DNA of 64,000 nt from Trichomonas vaginalis G3 (taxonomy: Eukaryota; Parabasalia; Trichomonadida; Trichomonadidae). Of this stretch, positions 47,826 to 56,592 are shown in pieces (the stretch's first letter is position 1; every line of letters starts with the position of its first letter). The notes below the pieces were generated by a model. The model ran no database searches. It was given only the letters and a program-made list of their open reading frames with translations, and was not told the DNA's origin. Where the stretch lies: the NCBI RefSeq assembly GCF_026262505.1, contig NC_067208.1, forward strand, positions 7,201,962 to 7,265,961, read 5' to 3'. The position numbers and the translations under genes were made by a program.

Positions 47826-48755
47826 AAGGTTAGATCTCACCTGTTTTCTACCCTCTTGAATTTTCATGACTTCTTCGTAAATGTTTTGTCATGACTTCTT
47901 CGTAAATGTTTTGTCAAGACTTCTTCTTAATGAGTGTAAAGGACCAAAAAATATAATTTAGGGTAGAAGGTTAGATCTAACCTGTTTTCTAACCTGTTTT
48001 CTACCCTCTTGAATTTTCATGACTTCTTCGTAAATGTTTTGTCATGACTTCTTCGTAAATATTTTGTCAAGACTTCTTCGTAAATGTTTTGTCAAGACTT
48101 CTTCGTAATGAGTGTAAAGGACCAAAAAATATAATTTAGGGTAGAAGGTTAGATCTAACCTCTTTTCTAACCTCTTTTCTACCCTCTTGAATTTGTCATG
48201 ATTTCATCGTAAATGATTTGTCAAGACTTCTTCGTAAATGTTTTGTCAAGACTTCTTCGTAAATGACCAAAAATATATTTTAGGGTAGATGGTTAGATCT
48301 AACCTGTTTTCTAACCTGTTTTCTACCCTCTTGAATTTTCATGACTTCTTCGTAAATGTTTTGTCAAGACTTCTTCGTAATGAGTGTAAAGGACCCAAAA
48401 ATATAATTTAGGGTAGAAGGTTAGATCTAACCTCTTTTCTAACCTCTTTTCTACCCTCTTGAATTTGTCATGATTTCATCGTAAATGATTTGTCAAGACT
48501 TCTTCGTACATGTTTTGTCAAGACTTCTTCGTAAATGACCAAAAATATATTTTAGGGTAGATGGTTAGATCTAACCTGTTTTCTAACCTGTTTTCTACCC
48601 TCTTGAATTTTCATGACTTCTTCGTAAATGTTTTGTCAAGACTTCTTCGTAATGAGTGTAAAGGACCCAAAAATATAATTTAGGGTAGAAGGTTAGATCT
48701 AACCTGTTTTCTAACCTGTTTTCTACCCTCTTGAATTTTCATGAATTTTCCCGAA
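47815..48755. repeat. Seven-copy intergenic array of GATC dyads with TTCTTCGTAAATG repeats
   Basis: Seven units start with GGGTAGA near 47819, 47961, 48139, 48283, 48411, 48554 and 48683 (spacing about 125-178 bp). Each has a GGTTAGATCTAACC palindrome (or GATCTCACC variant), one or two TGTTTTCTAACC or TCTTTTCTAACC repeats, TTCTACCC, and then 20-22-bp direct repeats of GACTTCTTCGTAAATG. No ORF. The A counterpart (28291-29067) has fewer, more varied units. Confidence 0.88.
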
Positions 48756-48815
48756 ATAAAAAATAAAGTTAGTTTTATTTTTTTTTATTTTTTTATTTTG
48801 TATAAAAGAACAGAA
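48756..48815 (+). promoter_or_regulatory. Shared promoter block of the 313-residue gene (B)
   Basis: ATAAAGTTAGTTTTATTTTT followed by TTTTGTATAAAAGAACAG up to the ATG. Confidence 0.65.
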
Positions 48816-49739
48816 ATGTCAACAATCGGCACAACAACAATTCAAACAACAGCACCAAACTCGTTAGTCATGAATCCTACGTCAATGTTAGTAGAGATGA
48901 AAAGCTTCATTCCTTCTTCATATACTTTTGAAACAGAAATCCAGAAGATAAAGCAAGAACTTTTAACAAGTAATTTAGACTGTAGTGCGAAAGATGAAAC
49001 AAATGAACAGTATCTTTATGAAATGCAGGACCTCATCGACCATTTACCTAAATTGCCTGAAATCCAACAACAAAAACTCACTATTCCTGAATTCGATGAA
49101 ATAGAAGTCAAAGCAACTGACTCGGTAGAAATAAAGAAGTTCATACGAAAGGTAAACTATGAGTTTCTAGGATTTCATTGCAACCATAAGGTTATGGACA
49201 AAGATTGCGACATGTTATATAAGAACATCTCTGACATATATAAATCTGGGGAGTTTAAGACCTACGACAACTTTGTTTCGTTAGTTGCAGAATGTGTATG
49301 GCAGATAAGAGATAAAGATAGAAGAGGTAAGGTATGGAATGAACAGATAAAACCAGCAGCTTTTGAGTTAAAGAGAGCAATTGACGCTTTAGTTGTTTTA
49401 GCAGGTAAGGTTTCAGAATATAACGCAAAAATGAACCCGCAATGTTCTAAATGTAAAGCAGCAATGAGGAGATATAACTACTCCGTCAAAGAGATAGAAC
49501 GTATGAGAAACGACTATGCAGACTTAAAGAAAGAAGCAGAGAAGCCGGTAGAAAATAAAATGGACATGTTAGAATTTCTGAACAAAAACTATCCAACAGC
49601 AGAAGATTTCCTTCTATCTGACGTCAAGAAGAAATATAAAGAGACTTTCGGCATAGTTAAAACATTCGATATCCTCAGCGAAGAAATAGAAGCTACAAAA
49701 CTGTTTAGAGTCTCACGAATTCAAACGTTTACCATGTAA
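48816..49739 (+). CDS. Uncharacterised coiled-coil protein with CxxC (B)
   Basis: Intact homologue of 27289-28230, starting MSTIGTTTIQTTAPN. The final residues (RIQTFTM) are encoded by the TTTACCATGTAAA dyad, so the two copies end differently. A longer in-frame extension upstream (48741) would run through the promoter block and is not favoured. Confidence 0.75.
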   Translation: MSTIGTTTIQTTAPNSLVMNPTSMLVEMKSFIPSSYTFETEIQKIKQELLTSNLDCSAKDETNEQYLYEMQDLIDHLPKLPEIQQQKLTIPEFDEIEVKATDSVEIKKFIRKVNYEFLGFHCNHKVMDKDCDMLYKNISDIYKSGEFKTYDNFVSLVAECVWQIRDKDRRGKVWNEQIKPAAFELKRAIDALVVLAGKVSEYNAKMNPQCSKCKAAMRRYNYSVKEIERMRNDYADLKKEAEKPVENKMDMLEFLNKNYPTAEDFLLSDVKKKYKETFGIVKTFDILSEEIEATKLFRVSRIQTFTM

Positions 49740-50186
49740 ACGCTTATAAAATAACTGGGGTAGAAAAGAGGTTAGAAAACAGGTTAGATCTAACCTTCTA
49801 CCCTAAACATTATTTTTATTGAATTCAGCAACAAAATTCTGAGTAAAATAATTTTTAGGGCATGTGTCAAACCGTTGAGTTTTCACAAAATTTAAAAAAT
49901 AACGTTTACCATGTAAAACGCTTATAAAATAACTGGGGTAGAAAAGAGGTTAGAAAACAGGTTAGATCTAACCTTCTACCCTAAAATATATTTTTACTGA
50001 AAAATGACCAAAAATCATGAGTTTTGTGTGTTTTAGACCATGTTAGAAAACAGGTTAGATCTAACCTTCTACCCTAAAATATATTTTTGCTGAAAAATGA
50101 CCAAATTTCATGAGTTTCCTTAAGACAGAAAAAATAAAGTTAGTTTTATTTTTATTTATTTTTTTATTTTGTATGTAAGAACAGAA
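49740..50186. repeat. Intergenic palindromes and shared promoter block
   Basis: It contains three GATC dyads (about 49783, 49966, 50056), two TTTACCATGTAAA dyads (49725-49740, 49902-49918) and the promoter block with ATAAAGTTAGTTTTATTTTT (from about 50135) that leads to the KilA-N/GIY-YIG gene. Confidence 0.8.
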
Positions 50187-50798
50187 ATGTCAAACAATGA
50201 GTTTGAAACAGTTAAAAAGATAGACAATGACACCAAATTGGTTAGAATAGGTGATTTAAACGTAAGATACTCAAAGAAATACAACAAATATTCTTTGTCA
50301 GACATTATATCTCCATCTGGAAAGAAAACAAAGGACTGGGTTAAAATTGCTTCTACTCAGAAAATTTTGACAAGAAATCCTGAGCTTATGATATCGGTAA
50401 GATTCTATGGAACTACAGCATATCTCATCGACAAAAGTCTTATACCAATAGTTTTGTTATGGTTAGACCCAGTTGTTGGATATAACTTCATAACATATGG
50501 TTCATTCGATACGGAACGTTGCAGTGAAGGCTTACTTTACATCGTTCAGAAACCGAAGGACTTCAACACAAAAAGATATAAGATAGGAAGAACATATAAT
50601 ATAACTCAAAGATATGACAGTACAGTCAATAGAGTCAAGGTTGTGTTTGCTAATGATATGAGAGCTGCAGAAACAGAACTACTTGAAAAGTTTGAGAAAA
50701 TGTATGGTGCTCCCATAAAAGGTAAAGAAACGTTTGAAGTAGATGAGATAGATAAAGCTATAAAATTATTTGACGAAGTTGCTGAAAAATACATGTAA
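50187..50798 (+). CDS. KilA-N plus GIY-YIG (T5orf172-like) protein
   Basis: Intact, 203 residues from MSNNEFETVKKIDNDTKLVR. Residues of about 1-100 form a KilA-N domain (IGDLNVRYSKKYNKYSLSDI, DWVKIASTQKIL, LIDKSLIPIVLLWLDP). Residues of about 115-200 match the T5orf172/MUG113 branch of GIY-YIG: LLYIVQ, YKIGRTYNITQR with the conserved Lys-Ile-Gly-Arg, and AAETELLEKFEKMY. This fusion occurs in phages, baculoviruses and NCLDVs; roles may be DNA binding with nicking. The gene uses the shared KilA-N promoter. Confidence 0.88.
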   Translation: MSNNEFETVKKIDNDTKLVRIGDLNVRYSKKYNKYSLSDIISPSGKKTKDWVKIASTQKILTRNPELMISVRFYGTTAYLIDKSLIPIVLLWLDPVVGYNFITYGSFDTERCSEGLLYIVQKPKDFNTKRYKIGRTYNITQRYDSTVNRVKVVFANDMRAAETELLEKFEKMYGAPIKGKETFEVDEIDKAIKLFDEVAEKYM

Positions 50799-51745
50799 AG
50801 CGTTTATTTTTGGTCTTTTGTGAAAGTCAGAAAATAACGCTAATTTTTTATAAAATTTGACGAAGTGCAAACCTTCACTTCGTGTCATAATGTAAAAATA
50901 ACGCTAATTTTTTATAAATTTGACGAAGTGCAAACCTTCACTTCGTGTCATAATGTAAAAATAACGCTAATTTTTGACGAAGTGCAAACCTTCACTTCGT
51001 GTCATAATGTAAAAATAACGCTAATTTTTTATAAAATTTGACGAAGTGCAAACCTTCACTTCGTGTCATAATGTAAAAATAACGCTAATTTTTTATAAAA
51101 TTTGACGAAGTGCAAACCTTCACTTCGTGTCATAATGTAAAAATAACGCTAATTTTTTATAAATTTGACGAAGTGCAAACCTTCACTTCGTGTCATAATG
51201 TAAAAATAACGCTAATTTTTTATAAAATTTGACGAAGTGCAAACCTTCACTTCGTGTCATAATGTAAAAATAACGCTAATTTTTGACGAAGTGCAAACCT
51301 TCACTTCGTGTCATAATGTAAAAATAACGCTAATTTTTTATAAAATTTGACGAAGTGCAAACCTTCACTTCGTGTCATAATGTAAAAATAACGCTAATTT
51401 TTTATAAAATTTGACGAAGTGCAAACCTTCACTTCGTGTCATAATGTAAAAATAACGCTAATTTTTGACGAAGTGCAAACCTTCACTTCGTGTCATAATG
51501 TAAAAATAACGCTAATTTTTTATAAAATTTGACGAAGTGCAAACCTTCACTTCGTGTCATAATGTAAAAATAACGCTAATTTTTGACGAAGTGCAAACCT
51601 TCACTTCGTGTCATAATGTAAAAATAACGCTAATTTTTTATAAAATTTGACGAAGTGCAAACCTTCACTTCGTGTCATAATGTAAAAATAACGCTAATTT
51701 TTGACGAAGTGCAAACCTTCACTTCGTGTCATAATGTAAAAATAA
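50799..51745. repeat. 15-copy minisatellite with internal hairpin
   Basis: The unit is about 61-63 bp, or 51 bp in a shorter form lacking TTTATAAAAT. Each has AAAATAACGCTAATTTTT and the stem GACGAAGTG/CACTTCGTGTC. Fifteen copies of CACTTCGTG occur. The long and short forms alternate irregularly. No ORF. Element A has no copy at the matching place (26157). Confidence 0.95.
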
Positions 51746-52214
51746 CGTTTACCATGTAAAACGGTTGTGAAAAAAAGAGGTGAAAAAACAGGTGAAAAAA
51801 CAGGTGAGATCGCACCTCTTCACCTAAACATTATTTTTGTCTGATTTACGCTCATTACGAAGAAATCTTGACAAAACATTTACGAAGAAGTCTTGACAAA
51901 ACATTTACGAAGAAGTCTTGACAAAACATTTACGAAGAAGTCTTGACAAAGCATGTACGAAGAAGTCTTGACAAATCATTTACGATGAAATCATGACAAA
52001 TTCAAGAGGTTAGAAAAGAGGTGAGAAAAGAGGTTAGATCTAACCTTCTACCCTAAAATATATTTTTGCTGAATTCAGCACAAAAATCTGAGTAAAATGG
52101 CATAAGATTGCTTCCCTCGGAAAACCGAGAGAAGAGATTCCGTATGAAAACAGTGAAGAACAGCGAGTAGGTAAGAAACCTTAGTCGCCAAAACTCTATG
52201 AAAATCATGAATTT
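51746..52214. repeat. Intergenic palindromes and hairpin modules upstream of KilA-N 1
   Basis: It has a TTTACCATGTAAA dyad, a GGTGAGATCGCACC variant dyad (51807), five TTGACAAAACATTTACGAAG direct repeats (51865-51990), a GATC dyad (52034), TGCTGAATTCAGCA (52068), the CTTCCCTCGG-AAAA hairpin (52115-52138) and the GCGAGTAGGT/ACCTTAGTCGC stem (52170-52195). Confidence 0.8.
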
Positions 52215-52283
52215 CCTTAAGATAGAAAAAATAAAGTTAGTTTTATTTTTATTTATTTTTTTATTTTGTATGTAAGGACAGAT
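52215..52283 (+). promoter_or_regulatory. Shared KilA-N promoter block (B)
   Basis: ATAAAGTTAGTTTTATTTTT and TATTTTGTATGTAAGGACAG in front of the ATG. A start at 52266 (MYVRTD) is possible but would lie within the conserved promoter. Confidence 0.7.
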
Positions 52284-53108
52284 ATGTCAACAACAGAGAA
52301 CACAACAACAGTTATAGTCCATGAAGCTATAAATGAAGAATATGAGTACATTCAGTTTAACAAACAACTCCGTCTCATTCGTTCGGTCAAAGACGATATG
52401 TACCAAATGCAAAGTATTTTGACAGCATGTTTTGCTCCAGACACTAAACACGCAGACGACTGGTTCAAAAACCAAAGCACACAAGAACTTTTGAGTGAAA
52501 TTTCTCTAGACCGACTTTTTTCGGTCTTGCATAAAACACATGAAAATCGTAAAAATTTGCCAATAAATTTAAGAGGATATTATGTACATAGACTTTTAGT
52601 AAATGCAGTTGCAATGTGGGCTTCGCCTCGTTATGCATGGCATGTTTACAGACTTCTTGACGAAATTCATAGACAAGAACGTGAAGAGATGGAAAAGAAA
52701 CTTCAAGCAAAAGATGAAGTCATTGAAGCAAAAGACAAAAGCATTCAGAAAAGAATACCACGTTCGGTACCAAAAGGAAAGGAAAAGAACTATAAGTATA
52801 TGATTTATACTGAAGAGATGAAAAATGAAGAAGACAGAGATATGGTTATGTTGCATTTAGTCAGAAGAAACAACAAAAGCTTTTACGACCTTGCTAAGAT
52901 TTACAAATCTGACAGAAATTGGTTCTATCGCGAAAACTTACCGATTTCAATGACCCCAAATGAAGATGTGAAACAAATAGTTCAAGATACGTTACCTCAA
53001 ACACACTATGATATTAAAGGTTGTACAATTCTTACATTCAAAGAAGATTTGTCATTGTTAAAGGAAAAAATAACAGAGTATTTTGACAACTTCAAACAAG
53101 CAGAGTAA
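52284..53108 (+). CDS. KilA-N domain protein with C-terminal DNA-virus domain
   Basis: Intact, 274 residues. The N-terminal KilA-N domain has IQFNKQLRLIRSVKDDMYQM, DDWFKNQSTQELL and YYVHRLLVNAVAMWASPRYA. A charged coiled linker (EEMEKKLQAKDEVIEAKDKS) leads to a C-terminal domain (YKYMIYTEEMKNEEDRDMVM, WFYRENLPISMT) like the MSV199/DUF3627-type partners of KilA-N in large DNA viruses. It is probably a DNA-binding regulator. Between the two KilA-N halves sits a short hairpin-encoded variable segment (DRLFSVLHKTH) that differs in each copy of the family in this window. It converges on the packaging ATPase. Confidence 0.85.
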   Translation: MSTTENTTTVIVHEAINEEYEYIQFNKQLRLIRSVKDDMYQMQSILTACFAPDTKHADDWFKNQSTQELLSEISLDRLFSVLHKTHENRKNLPINLRGYYVHRLLVNAVAMWASPRYAWHVYRLLDEIHRQEREEMEKKLQAKDEVIEAKDKSIQKRIPRSVPKGKEKNYKYMIYTEEMKNEEDRDMVMLHLVRRNNKSFYDLAKIYKSDRNWFYRENLPISMTPNEDVKQIVQDTLPQTHYDIKGCTILTFKEDLSLLKEKITEYFDNFKQAE

Positions 53109-53123
53109 ATGAACTCTTTATTT

Positions 53124-53999
53124 TTACGCTTGACTTTTTACAATTTGAACTTTGTTTGCGTAGATATGAATTCTGAAAGAAGTATGAGGGTCTTGTATGA
53201 CTTTATACTTCTCCCAGAGTTCATGTCTGTCAAACTTACCTGCCATGGACTCTTTCATAAGTTCCATGAAATCGTCTTCGGACAATCCGGGGAAAAGTAC
53301 AATGTCAGTAAGTATTCTCTTTACATCCTTACTTAAACTCTTTGCTGTCTGTACACATATTACGACTGAAATGTTAAAGTGCCTAAGTTTCTTAAGAATT
53401 CGACACATATCTTGTTCTCTATTCTTAAGCAAAGGATGAGAAGCAAAGTCATCTAAGATAAGAAGACATCTATGAGGGTAAGTCTTCCAATCGTAAGATT
53501 GCAATTTCTTCGAAATGTATTCTATCTCTTTCTGTTTGTTTCTGAAGTGTTTCTTCTCTAATATTCTCTGCATTTCCTCATTTGGGTCTTTAAACTTCGA
53601 ATTTATATACTCATTTATAGCATTGTACTTCAAAACCCTTCTTTGGTACTTCTTTATCCAATCTAACAACTCAGTATCCTTTATACATACTAACTTAGAC
53701 TTCTTTATAATATCTTTGAACGAATTGACGGTTTGGTCAAATTGACCAGAAGTACTACAAATAACAACTAACTCATAGAATGGGTTCTTCTCATCTAGTT
53801 CTTGTTGTTGTGCAGCCATTTTAAGATAAGTGAAAGTCTTACCCGACCCAGGTGGTGCAATTAGACCTGTTATACCATTCTGAGCAAATAAGAACTTGTC
53901 ATGTATGGGTTTTATCTGAGCATTTTCTAACTTCCTCTTGTTCTTGTTTAAAACATTCTCAAATTTCTTGTCAATGTCAGCAAACTTTTTTTCTAACAT
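53124..53999 (-). CDS. FtsK/HerA-type genome packaging ATPase (A32-like, B)
   Basis: Intact, 291 residues from MLEKKFADIDKKFENVLNKN. Walker A is APPGSGKT at 48-55; Walker B is LLILDD at 179-184, followed by an F; QTAKSLS supplies the sensor Gln. Length and motif order fit the packaging ATPases of Polintons, virophages and NCLDVs. An upstream in-frame extension to 54101 would overlap the divergent gene and is not conserved, so I prefer the start at 53999. Confidence 0.92.
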   Translation of the reverse strand: MLEKKFADIDKKFENVLNKNKRKLENAQIKPIHDKFLFAQNGITGLIAPPGSGKTFTYLKMAAQQQELDEKNPFYELVVICSTSGQFDQTVNSFKDIIKKSKLVCIKDTELLDWIKKYQRRVLKYNAINEYINSKFKDPNEEMQRILEKKHFRNKQKEIEYISKKLQSYDWKTYPHRCLLILDDFASHPLLKNREQDMCRILKKLRHFNISVVICVQTAKSLSKDVKRILTDIVLFPGLSEDDFMELMKESMAGKFDRHELWEKYKVIQDPHTSFRIHIYANKVQIVKSQA

Positions 54000-54035
54000 A
54001 TTTTTAGAAAAATTAAAATTTTTATCTTTTAGAAA

Positions 54036-54485
54036 ATGTCTAGCGATTTCGCTATCTATATTCGAGACAAGCTTTTCGACAGCAAAACATCTATCGACCA
54101 TAAAATCTTACATAGTGTAAACAAGAAAGGTGAATTTGTTCTAAAGTTCTGTTTCTGGGAATATGACAAGAACCATAAAACATTAAGCAGAGCAGTCTTA
54201 AAATTTGTCAATGACAGACTTGTTGACAGAGATGACACCGATTGGAAAGATGAAGTCCAACAAAAGTTCTTAGAATGCAAAGAAGACACATGCGCTGTTC
54301 TTGAAGATGAAATAGAAAACAGAATAGATGAGCTATTAAAGGACAAAGAACTTTTACATAAATATGGTTCTGAGAAATTTGACATAACTCCACCAGAAAA
54401 GAAGAAGAAAAAGAAAGAAAAGAAAGTAGAAGAAGAGAAGAAAGAACCTGAACCAGTTCCAGAGAAAAAGAAATTTGACATGTAA
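54036..54485 (+). CDS. Uncharacterised protein with Lys-Glu-rich tail (B)
   Basis: Intact counterpart of 22596-23048, slightly shorter in the Lys-rich tail. Divergent from the ATPase. Confidence 0.75.
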   Translation: MSSDFAIYIRDKLFDSKTSIDHKILHSVNKKGEFVLKFCFWEYDKNHKTLSRAVLKFVNDRLVDRDDTDWKDEVQQKFLECKEDTCAVLEDEIENRIDELLKDKELLHKYGSEKFDITPPEKKKKKKEKKVEEEKKEPEPVPEKKKFDM

Positions 54486-54501
54486 AAATAAAATTTTATT
54501 T

Positions 54502-54921
54502 TTAGAACATTTCTGGGTCAATGTCAATGTTCTCTTCCTCTTTAGGAGCAAACACTGGCTTAGACTCTAAAATCTTTTTACCCAATTTACCTTGAACTTC
54601 AACTATCTTAGACTCATAATATTCATAGTCGTCTGCTTTCTTTGGTTCATAAGGTATAACAAGTTTGTATGCTTTGCCTTCTTTAAGGTTTGAAAACCTT
54701 CTGTCAAAACTTTCTTTGACTGCTAACAAACCGTCAATGTATAAGTCTTCAAATTTCGCACCATTTTTAGTCACAATAGCAAACTTAACTGGTTCGATGT
54801 TCCAAACTTTGCTGAATGAAGACTTTTCAAAATGGTAGAAGTAAACATTCAAATATGTGAATGGGTCTAGTTCTTCTTTAAGTCCTGACATGTACTTGTT
54901 TACTGAGATGAATTTTGTCAT
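54502..54921 (-). CDS. SSB-like 139-residue protein
   Basis: Intact: MTKFISVNKYMSGLKEELDP, then beta-rich stretches (YLNVYFYHFEKSSF, VKFAIVTKNGAKFEDLYIDG, AYKLVIPYEPK, YYESKIVEVQGK) and a short acidic tail ending NIDIDPEMF. Size, strand pattern and an acidic, hydrophobic-tipped C-terminus next to a replicative helicase resemble single-stranded DNA-binding proteins, whose tails recruit partner enzymes. This is inference from pattern; no motif proves it. It shares the AAAAATATTTTTTT promoter type with the helicase. Confidence 0.6.
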   Translation of the reverse strand: MTKFISVNKYMSGLKEELDPFTYLNVYFYHFEKSSFSKVWNIEPVKFAIVTKNGAKFEDLYIDGLLAVKESFDRRFSNLKEGKAYKLVIPYEPKKADDYEYYESKIVEVQGKLGKKILESKPVFAPKEEENIDIDPEMF

Positions 54922-54971
54922 CTTTTCTATCGGATAAAAAAATATTTTTTTAAAAAATTTACTCAGAAAAA

Positions 54972-55292
54972 TTATTTCTTTCTATATTTGCCATTCCGAA
55001 CTTCGAAAAGATGTTTTATACCAGCATAGAATTTTTCTCTAGAGCTTGGTCTTATATCGTTTTCATGACAATATTTTCTATATTCTTCATATAAAGCCTT
55101 TTTTTCATACATTTCATAAGGACAATCTAACCAGAATAGCGCATATCCATTTTCGTTATCTAAGTCTCTATATGTTTCTTCTGTTTGTAGAATTTCGCTT
55201 TCTCTATTTAGTTCTATGTCTATATATTGTGGCTTAAAAAGATGTGGGCAAGAAGGGTCTGGCGCTATGTAAAAAGTTAATTTTTCTGTCAT
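54972..55292 (-). CDS. Stand-alone winged-helix protein related to the helicase C-terminus (B only)
   Basis: Intact, 106 residues. The end (YEEYRKYCHENDIRPSSREKFYAGIKHLFEVRNGKYRKK in sense) parallels the helicase end (YDSYKQYCQEYGY, SKRTFLANVKSLLDV, NGVYTKK), so it is a free copy of that winged-helix domain with a new N-terminal part (MTEKLTFYIAPDPSCPHLFK). It could compete with or recruit the helicase. Its promoter is a duplicate of that of the SSB-like gene. A has no such gene. Confidence 0.7.
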   Translation of the reverse strand: MTEKLTFYIAPDPSCPHLFKPQYIDIELNRESEILQTEETYRDLDNENGYALFWLDCPYEMYEKKALYEEYRKYCHENDIRPSSREKFYAGIKHLFEVRNGKYRKK

Positions 55293-55328
55293 CTTTTCTA
55301 TCGGATAAAAAAATATTTTTTTTAAAAT
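55293..55328 (-). promoter_or_regulatory. AAAAAATATTTTTTT-type promoter, duplicated
   Basis: TTTTCTATCGGATAAAAAAA with the A/TATT/T block occurs at about 54926-54955 and again here, flanking the B-only winged-helix gene. Confidence 0.6.
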
Positions 55329-56564
55329 TTACTCATAAAAAATTTTCTTTGTATATACACCATTCTGAACATCTAAAAGACTTTTGACATTTGCCAAGAA
55401 TGTTCGTTTAGACGCTGTCATATAACCATATTCTTGACAATATTGTTTATACGAATCGTACAATGACCTTTCATCTAAACACTCAAAGTCAGTTTCATCT
55501 ATGAACAGTTCATATACACTCTTGTTTGCTTCTAACAATGTTTGTCTCTCTTCGGTATGTGGAATTTGTCTTGGATTGAACTTTGAAATATCTAATGTCA
55601 TGAAATATGAGAACAAGTGGTTGTAAAAGTCAGATGTCAAAGTTTCTGCTAAGTCGTCAAAATATTCTGTATCTTGCATATGAGAATCTGACGTTCTGAC
55701 AACTACATATCTTCTGTCAGAACTTTCTAACTTCATCGGAACAGCATTGTTTGAAACCATAATGAAGTTTGCAACATTTTCACAAACTCTTTGGTCTTTA
55801 TACTTTCTTTCAACAACTCCAACTTTGTCTGTTATAAGACTCTTCAAAGCATCTGAGTTTAAAACTTTTGTTGTATCTATACTTTGAAGTTCGTTACATA
55901 CTATAAGTTTCATATTCTCTATTGAGGAGTTAAACTTGCCACAGATGTTTTCTAAGTTTGTCATATTAGGGTTCGAATAGCCCTCTAACAGTTTGCACAA
56001 AATATCTGTAAAGAATGTGTTCTTACCAGTTCCTTGTTTTCCAATTATAATGAGAGCAGTTTCATTTTTAGCACTTGGATGTTATAAGATGTTTGCAAAC
56101 CAACATAAGATATACTCATAAACCTTTTCGTTTCCATTGCATATAATTTCTTTGACATGGTCTAACCAAGCTTCTATAATATTTTCTTTCCATTCTACTT
56201 GTTCGTATTTATATCCAGTGAAGATAGAATAGAAGTTTGGAGAAGGTGTATAAAACTTTATACCTCGAACTGAAAAATCTTCTAACTTTGACAATAAGAT
56301 ATCCCAAGCATCTAACATCTTCATGCCAACTTGTACGACTTTTATTTTCTTAAGTTTCTGTCTACATTCTTGTTCTGAAACTATTGTCGCTTTAGGTTTG
56401 TTAAAGACTACATCCCATTCTTTCATAACATAACATTCTGGGGCAGAGTCAACATAAATGACTAAACGTTTCAAATTCTCGACTGCTTTGTTATAGTCTC
56501 TAAATGGACACATATTTCTGAATGCTTGGAAGTCATAAAAATCTGAAACATCTATTCTGTACAT
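55329..56564 (-). pseudogene. SF3 (D5-like) helicase/NTPase (broken copy, B)
   Basis: Counterpart of 20887-22120, starting MYRIDVSDFYDFQAFRNMCP. Motif B, motif C and the winged-helix end are readable. Broken, about one or two breaks. Confidence 0.85.
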
Positions 56565-56592
56565 TTTTATAAAAATAAAAAAAAATATTTTT

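Noticed and set aside
50799-51745. CRISPR-like array
   Set aside because: Units are contiguous with near-identical content and no unique spacers; no cas genes; eukaryotic context. It is a minisatellite.
53124-54101. Extended ATPase start at 54101
   Set aside because: The extra residues overlap the divergent gene and are not conserved; the start at 53999 fits the interval seen between divergent genes.
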